From assembly GCF_019635465.1 (NCBI RefSeq), contig NZ_JAHBZK010000008.1, forward strand, positions 146,932 to 210,931: a DNA stretch of 64,000 bases, given 5' to 3'. A program made the position numbers and the translations under genes. The stretch is from Hydrogenophaga sp. Its GTDB lineage: Bacteria; Pseudomonadota; Gammaproteobacteria; Burkholderiales; Burkholderiaceae_C. Below are positions 61,101 through 64,000 of this stretch, in pieces. Within the stretch, counting starts at the first letter, position 1. Every line of letters starts with the position of its first letter. The notes beneath the pieces were generated by a model. It was not told the origin of the DNA. It searched no databases and was given only the letters and a program-made list of their open reading frames with translations.

Positions 61101-62242
61101 TGGTCAACGGCATTTCGTTTCGCGGTGGCGAGCTGCGCGCCACGCTGGCCGGCGAGCGCGTGGTGATCGAACGCTTCCGACTCGAGGGCCGCGGCGGCGC
61201 CGAGCGCGGCGGCGTGCTCACCGCCACCGGCAGCGCCGAATGGCGGCGCGTGCAGCGCGATGGCCAGACCCGGCGCGAGCCCCTGATCGAGCTGCAGGCC
61301 AAGGCCGAGAAGCTGCGCGCCTCCAGCCGCGCCGACCGGCGCCTCACCGTCAGCGGCGAAGTGCGTGCCCGGCTCGAAGGCGCTGCCTTGCAGCTGCGCG
61401 GCCAGTTGCGCGCCGACGAGGCCTTGATCGTGTTGCCCGACGAGCTGGCCCCCAGCCTGGGCGACGACGTCGTGGTGCGCGGCACCGAGTTTCCCATCGA
61501 GCGCGGTGGCGGCGTGCGCGTGGTGCCCGACGTACAGCTCACGCTGGACCTGGGTAACAACTTTGAGCTGCGTGGCCAGGGCCTGCAGACCCGCCTGGCG
61601 GGCCAGCTGGAAGTGAAAAGCCTGCCCGACGCGCCCGCTCCGCGTGTGGTGGGCGAGGTGCGCACCGTCAGCGGCAGCTACCGCGCTTACGGTCAGCAGC
61701 TCGGCATCGAGACCGGCGTGTTGCGCTTCAGCGGCGCCTACGACAACCCGGCGCTGGACATCACGGCGGTGCGCCCCAACAGCAGCCAGCGCGTGGGCGT
61801 GCAGGTCAGCGGCACCGCGCAAGCGCCGCGCGTGCGCCTGTTCTCCGACCCCGACATGCCCGACAGCGAGAAGCTGGCCTGGCTGGTGCTGGGCCGCCCC
61901 GCCAGCGGCACCGGCGCCGAAGCCGCGGTGCTGCAGCAGGCCGCCATCGCGCTGATCGCCGGCAATGGCGGTGGCCCGCTCGACGGCGGCCTGGCCAGTG
62001 CGCTCGGGCTGGACACCCTGAGTCTGGCCAGCGACGGCACCAACGCCGACGGCAGCTCCAACACGGCGCTCACGCTGGGCAAACGCCTGGCCGACGACCT
62101 CTACATCAGCTACGAACGCAGCCTGGCCGGCACGCTCAACACCGTCTCGATGTTCTACGACGTCACGCGCAACCTCACCGTGCGCGGACGCGCCGGCAGC
62201 GAGAACGCGCTCGACCTGATCTTCACCTTCCGCTACGACTGA
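58169..62242 (+). CDS. tamB: Translocation and assembly module subunit TamB (DUF490)
   Basis: A 1357-residue AsmA-like protein anchored in the inner membrane by one helix (about residues 40-63, LLWLPGTLLGMALAGLLVGG) and spanning the periplasm as a long beta-taco. The conserved C-terminal DUF490 region starts about residue 1000, with RRLTVSGEVRARLEGAAL, and the protein ends NALDLIFTFRYD, as in TamB. ATG 58169 is coupled to the tamA stop; the earlier start at 58133 is inside tamA. Translocation of lipids to the outer membrane is also proposed for the family. Confidence 0.94.
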   Translation: MAQDRTPTDADAATPQHPAVPAAMPRPGALGWLGRALLWLPGTLLGMALAGLLVGGLWAASDGSLGQGLRWAHSWQAEHAPEAGRIELGEVDGSLLRGGHIDRLAWAQNGLDVQAENVELRLGTRFWLGLLGGRIDVASLQLGALRINDQRAPDTASDTAPPASLELPLPIEVTLGVGSLQVAGAASLQASDLQAHYRYGRAEADLGTADAHTLTLHSLQWADGRYQAQLALGAQAPMPLRLQLRGELQAQVPDGEALTLRARATAQGQLAGADAVLDLGAQIEPVASNDATPTLAATARVRPWANQPLSTVDARLHRLDLAMLWPQAPRSAFTGTISAQPDGADWLAKVQLQNERPGPIDQQSLPLKNLALDLRQSGDTWTLSALDAEVAGGRLRGQGQARWPVDNAPAGAAASTRTWQGELRFSGLDPQQLWQSLAPAALDGSLSARSAATPGQPGDIAFDARIAPAGRQPQRSAADAWRLREVALQGRWSPGTGSATQGVLTLQRAHVDAFDSQLDAQGVFDTQRTVAQGELALSVPGLTARWQGRAAATDGQGDARLDVADGERTLAWLRALQNAPLIGEAVRSQLAPWAALQLKARGDARLTWQGGLVALGWPGQTAPAPRLTLAARVQQLQLQSDDAQAPLDLRLSNTALDLKGSPDALTWGLSGQLAQAGRQFDLDSAGGLGIGGPPLQARSGQLLVERLRLDVSTGEDTIRWRLSNGAPWRASWQRRANGVDVAADAGSLRLQPQRGNTDAQSAALTWDALSWQAGALLTRGRLTGLPLAWVDQLARNEGGDSPGPLARAGLGGDMVFDGEWDFALPAQSSQPPRLNLTIAQRSGDLAVQTDGAFDDNANRSQRVQAGVKTARLVVRTEGSRVQADLQWDSERFGNATLQASTALSPPNATHAAWHWAEQAPISARAQASLPQVGVWSVLAPPGWRIRGALRLEAAVSGTRDNPQVSGTLQADDLALRSLVNGISFRGGELRATLAGERVVIERFRLEGRGGAERGGVLTATGSAEWRRVQRDGQTRREPLIELQAKAEKLRASSRADRRLTVSGEVRARLEGAALQLRGQLRADEALIVLPDELAPSLGDDVVVRGTEFPIERGGGVRVVPDVQLTLDLGNNFELRGQGLQTRLAGQLEVKSLPDAPAPRVVGEVRTVSGSYRAYGQQLGIETGVLRFSGAYDNPALDITAVRPNSSQRVGVQVSGTAQAPRVRLFSDPDMPDSEKLAWLVLGRPASGTGAEAAVLQQAAIALIAGNGGGPLDGGLASALGLDTLSLASDGTNADGSSNTALTLGKRLADDLYISYERSLAGTLNTVSMFYDVTRNLTVRGRAGSENALDLIFTFRYD

Positions 62243-62271
62243 GCGCGGGTGTATCGCCACAGACCGGTCGA

Positions 62272-62277
62272 TACAAT
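62272..62277 (+). promoter_or_regulatory. -10 box of tRNA-Arg promoter
   Basis: TACAAT lies 13 bases before the tRNA-Arg gene and 30 bases after the tamB stop. A -35 box is not obvious. Confidence 0.5.
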
Positions 62278-62290
62278 CGCCGCTCCCTGC

Positions 62291-62365
62291 GCCGCCGTAG
62301 TTCAATGGATAGAACGAGCGCCTCCTAAGCGCTAGATACAGGTTCGATTCCTGTCGGTGGTACCA
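62291..62365 (+). tRNA. tRNA-Arg (anticodon CCU)
   Basis: A 75-nt tRNA including the encoded CCA (62363-62365). The acceptor arm GCCGCCG pairs with CGGTGGT through two G:U pairs; the anticodon stem AGCGC/GCGCT encloses CTCCTAA, giving CCT at 62324-62326 for AGG codons. T-arm TTCGATT is canonical. tRNA-Arg CCU genes are common integration sites for islands. Confidence 0.97.
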
Positions 62366-62634
62366 ACATGGCGACGATCCAGATTGGCCGCATGCAATTC
62401 GGGTACAGAACCGAGGCATTTGCAGCATCCCCCAGCGGTTCTTTTGTTCGCCGCAGCACGCCACTATCAAATTCAGCCACTTCAGCCATGCTGAGGACAA
62501 CTGCGCAAGGTGCGGTGTCTCAATGGTGGACAAATATGCGACATGCCTGAGTCAGGTTGCGCCTAATGAATGCAGCGGGGGTGCGATCAGCTGCCGAGCC
62601 AGAATGCGGAGGAAGTTCAACACGGTCAAGGGCA

Positions 62635-63318
62635 ATGAAGTACGACACAACCAAGACGATAAGCGCCCTGTCTGGGGTTGCATTCGTCTGCATGTTTGTC
62701 ACAAGCGGGGAACCTGCGATTCCACTGTTGCGCGGCACAGTCGTCGAACCGGTTCTGAACGCACTCAGCTACCCCAACGCCATTGCGTTCAACTTGTCGG
62801 CGGGCTTCCTGATGGGGGCCATCATTTGGGCACTGAACGTCGCCATTCCCGACCACCGACAAAGAGCAGTGCTGAGAAATGGACTTGCTGAGCGATATAG
62901 GGCGTTCAGGCTAAAGGTGCTCTCCACTCTGCTCCACTCGTACTCTGGTGACCTTCCTGAGCAGATATGTGAGCCCGCAGCGTGCTACGAATACTTCAAA
63001 TCCGATGGTGGTGCGCGCCAAACCGAGGCAATGCTTCGCCTGAATGACCGACCAGACATGGTTGAGCGCATTGCGGGCGAAATCCGGCTTCTGGTGCGAG
63101 AGATCGAGTACGTTCTGCAAAAGATTGACGTGGCCGACGAGCCACACGCATTCCTGAAGGAAGTCACCTCGCATGCGGACTTGGTTCTCCGCTCAGGGGA
63201 ATACGGACCGTCCGAACTCAAGAACCTGCGCGGATTGGCTTTCTTTGTTCTCTTCGGGTACTCCCACGATTCGACTCCGCGCCAGGACAAAATCGCCGCA
63301 GCTATTGAGCGAATCTGA
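62635..63318 (+). CDS. Unrecognised membrane protein, lower GC (227 aa)
   Basis: A 227-residue protein with two hydrophobic segments (about 9-30 and 45-70) and then a soluble helical region (about 75-227), suggesting a membrane-anchored cytoplasmic domain. I do not recognise the family. Its GC is visibly lower than neighbours (AAT, GCA, ATT, AAA and CTT codons are frequent), which indicates horizontal origin. It begins 269 bp after tRNA-Arg. ATG 62635 is chosen for the hydrophobic start; ATG 62566 would add 23 residues. The gap 62366-62634 holds nothing recognisable. Confidence 0.5.
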   Translation: MKYDTTKTISALSGVAFVCMFVTSGEPAIPLLRGTVVEPVLNALSYPNAIAFNLSAGFLMGAIIWALNVAIPDHRQRAVLRNGLAERYRAFRLKVLSTLLHSYSGDLPEQICEPAACYEYFKSDGGARQTEAMLRLNDRPDMVERIAGEIRLLVREIEYVLQKIDVADEPHAFLKEVTSHADLVLRSGEYGPSELKNLRGLAFFVLFGYSHDSTPRQDKIAAAIERI

Positions 63319-63412
63319 GAATCGTTCAGTCAGCCGCCGCTGCCGGCTCCCACACTCACAGGAGGGGTCGCTTGGGTAGATCGACCAGCGCAGCATGCAG
63401 TCCTAGCGGCCT

Positions 63413-63910
63413 TCAGCGGGTCAGCAAGCGGGCCTGCTCGGCCCCCACGAGCGGTTCGATTTCCTGGCGGATGGCGCCCATCAACTCGGGCCAATGGTCG
63501 GCCGGCGAATGTGCTGACTCGCAGCGCGCCACGATGGCGTCGCCGTCAATGCCCAAGGTCTTCGTCATCAGGTCGCGCAGCACGTCGAGCTGTCGCCTGC
63601 GCTCACCTTGAACGGCCATCGGCCTGGCCATGTCCAGCCACACGGCCACGTCGGGCAGGGGTTGCGAGGCCGCCATGAGACCGTTGGCCACGGCGAACCA
63701 GCGCTCCTTGCGCAGGGCAACGGCTTCCAGCAACAAGGCCAGCGCCGCATTGCCACCCATGTCGCCTGCCTGCGCGGCCACCCACTGACCCTTGAGAAAG
63801 GACAGCGTCACATTGACCACCCGGCCATCGGGCAGTTCCACGACCAGGGTCAGCAGACCCGACAAGTCCTGCTCGTGCACATGCTGGATGGCGCTCTGGA
63901 TCGTGTTCAT
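63413..63910 (-). CDS. Conserved-looking protein, possible PATAN/DUF4388-like
   Basis: A 165-residue soluble protein. The first half reads like a PATAN/DUF4388-type beta fold: DLSGLLTLVVELPDGRVVNVTL, FLKGQWVAAQAGDMGG and ALRKERWFAVANG. The second half is helical (LDVLRDLMTKTLGID and onward). PATAN-like proteins act in motility and signalling, so this is a tentative guess. ATG 63910 has AAGGACACCCC upstream; the first 20 codons of the longer frame to 63970 lack family features. Nothing is recognisable from 63911 to the window's end. Confidence 0.5.
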   Translation of the reverse strand: MNTIQSAIQHVHEQDLSGLLTLVVELPDGRVVNVTLSFLKGQWVAAQAGDMGGNAALALLLEAVALRKERWFAVANGLMAASQPLPDVAVWLDMARPMAVQGERRRQLDVLRDLMTKTLGIDGDAIVARCESAHSPADHWPELMGAIRQEIEPLVGAEQARLLTR

Positions 63911-64000
63911 GGGGTGTCCTTGGTTCAGGGCACGTCTTGCCGTGCCCTGGTAATCGGCGTGTCTCGCCAATATGGTCAGCTGCCGCCTGCGCGGTACGGG

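Noticed and set aside
62243-62533. Antisense frame entering tRNA-Arg and the gap after tamB
   Set aside because: The peptide is the translated complement of tRNA-Arg and of tamB, with no ribosome site or homology.
62366-63410. Integrated genomic island at tRNA-Arg
   Set aside because: No integrase and no second copy of the tRNA 3' end was found in the remaining 1.6 kb; only one atypical gene is present.

Overview
The window is one contiguous stretch of a high-GC, gene-dense chromosome from a Burkholderiales bacterium, most likely of the family Comamonadaceae (Hydrogenophaga/Acidovorax-like). This is inferred from gene content and order: ctaC-ctaD-ctaG-ctaE followed by surf1-ctaA-ctaB-sco, a Bug-family substrate-binding protein, argH next to an AlgZ/AlgR-type pair, single-domain rubrerythrin with an Fe-S protein and DUF3501, and GC-rich intergenic hairpin repeats. 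There is no rRNA, CRISPR array, prophage, transposase or integrase. Two tRNA genes are present, Leu-CAA and Arg-CCU. Almost all the sequence is housekeeping or metabolic genes; no gene-free gap reaches 300 bp.

Layout. 1-180 holds no gene but a long stem that folds only as plus-strand RNA. 0.2-4.1 kb (minus): GspE/PilB-type ATPase, spermidine-synthase-like protein, Mug-like DNA glycosylase, TatD nuclease. 4.2-9.3 kb: META-domain lipoprotein, LolCD lipoprotein exporter (minus), RpfE-like protein and recJ (plus). 9.3-12.7 kb: LytTR regulator and LytS-type kinase, divergent from argH. 12.7-19.5 kb: hemerythrin behind a perfect FNR-type box, FMN-dependent lactate dehydrogenase, SIMPL protein, DNA polymerase IV with an insertion, enoyl-CoA hydratase, a deoxyribosyltransferase/TIR-like protein, and a histone-deacetylase-fold amidohydrolase. 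19.6-24.7 kb (minus): queF, prolyl-4-hydroxylase-like oxygenase, yaaA, DUF3501, Fe-S protein, rubrerythrin, with a cluster of five hairpins between the last two. 25.0-27.5 kb (plus): VOC protein, FAD monooxygenase and DUF2783, a probable aromatic-catabolism operon.

27.6-36.6 kb: valS (plus), a degenerate 2-hydroxyacid dehydrogenase, TusA-like protein, Nudix hydrolase and cysM (minus), tRNA-Leu, NAD(P)-dependent epimerase, a 2Fe-2S flavin reductase and a Bug protein. 36.6-45.9 kb is the cytochrome c oxidase region: two minus-strand operons, one encoding the caa3-type enzyme subunits with CtaG, the other heme O/A synthesis and copper delivery, separated by one small plus-strand membrane gene and a bidirectional terminator. 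46-52.6 kb: DUF2244, BioC-like methyltransferase, comF, trmL, MaoC-like dehydratase, orphan ParA, TSUP permease, a nested palindromic element, TRIC-family channel, DUF1841. 52.7-62.2 kb: c4-type cytochrome c, a MoxR-GNAT-VWA operon, then tamA-tamB for outer-membrane protein assembly. 62.3-64 kb: tRNA-Arg, a lower-GC membrane protein gene of unknown origin, and a conserved-looking unknown protein.

The strongest leads for something undescribed are non-coding: the plus-strand-only RNA stem at 52-161, the inverted duplication with nested hairpins at 51228-51496, and the five-hairpin block at 24166-24302. Among proteins, the nucleotide-glycohydrolase-like protein at 17.5-18.4 kb and the pseudoenzyme-like dehydrogenase at 30.6-31.6 kb deserve attention.
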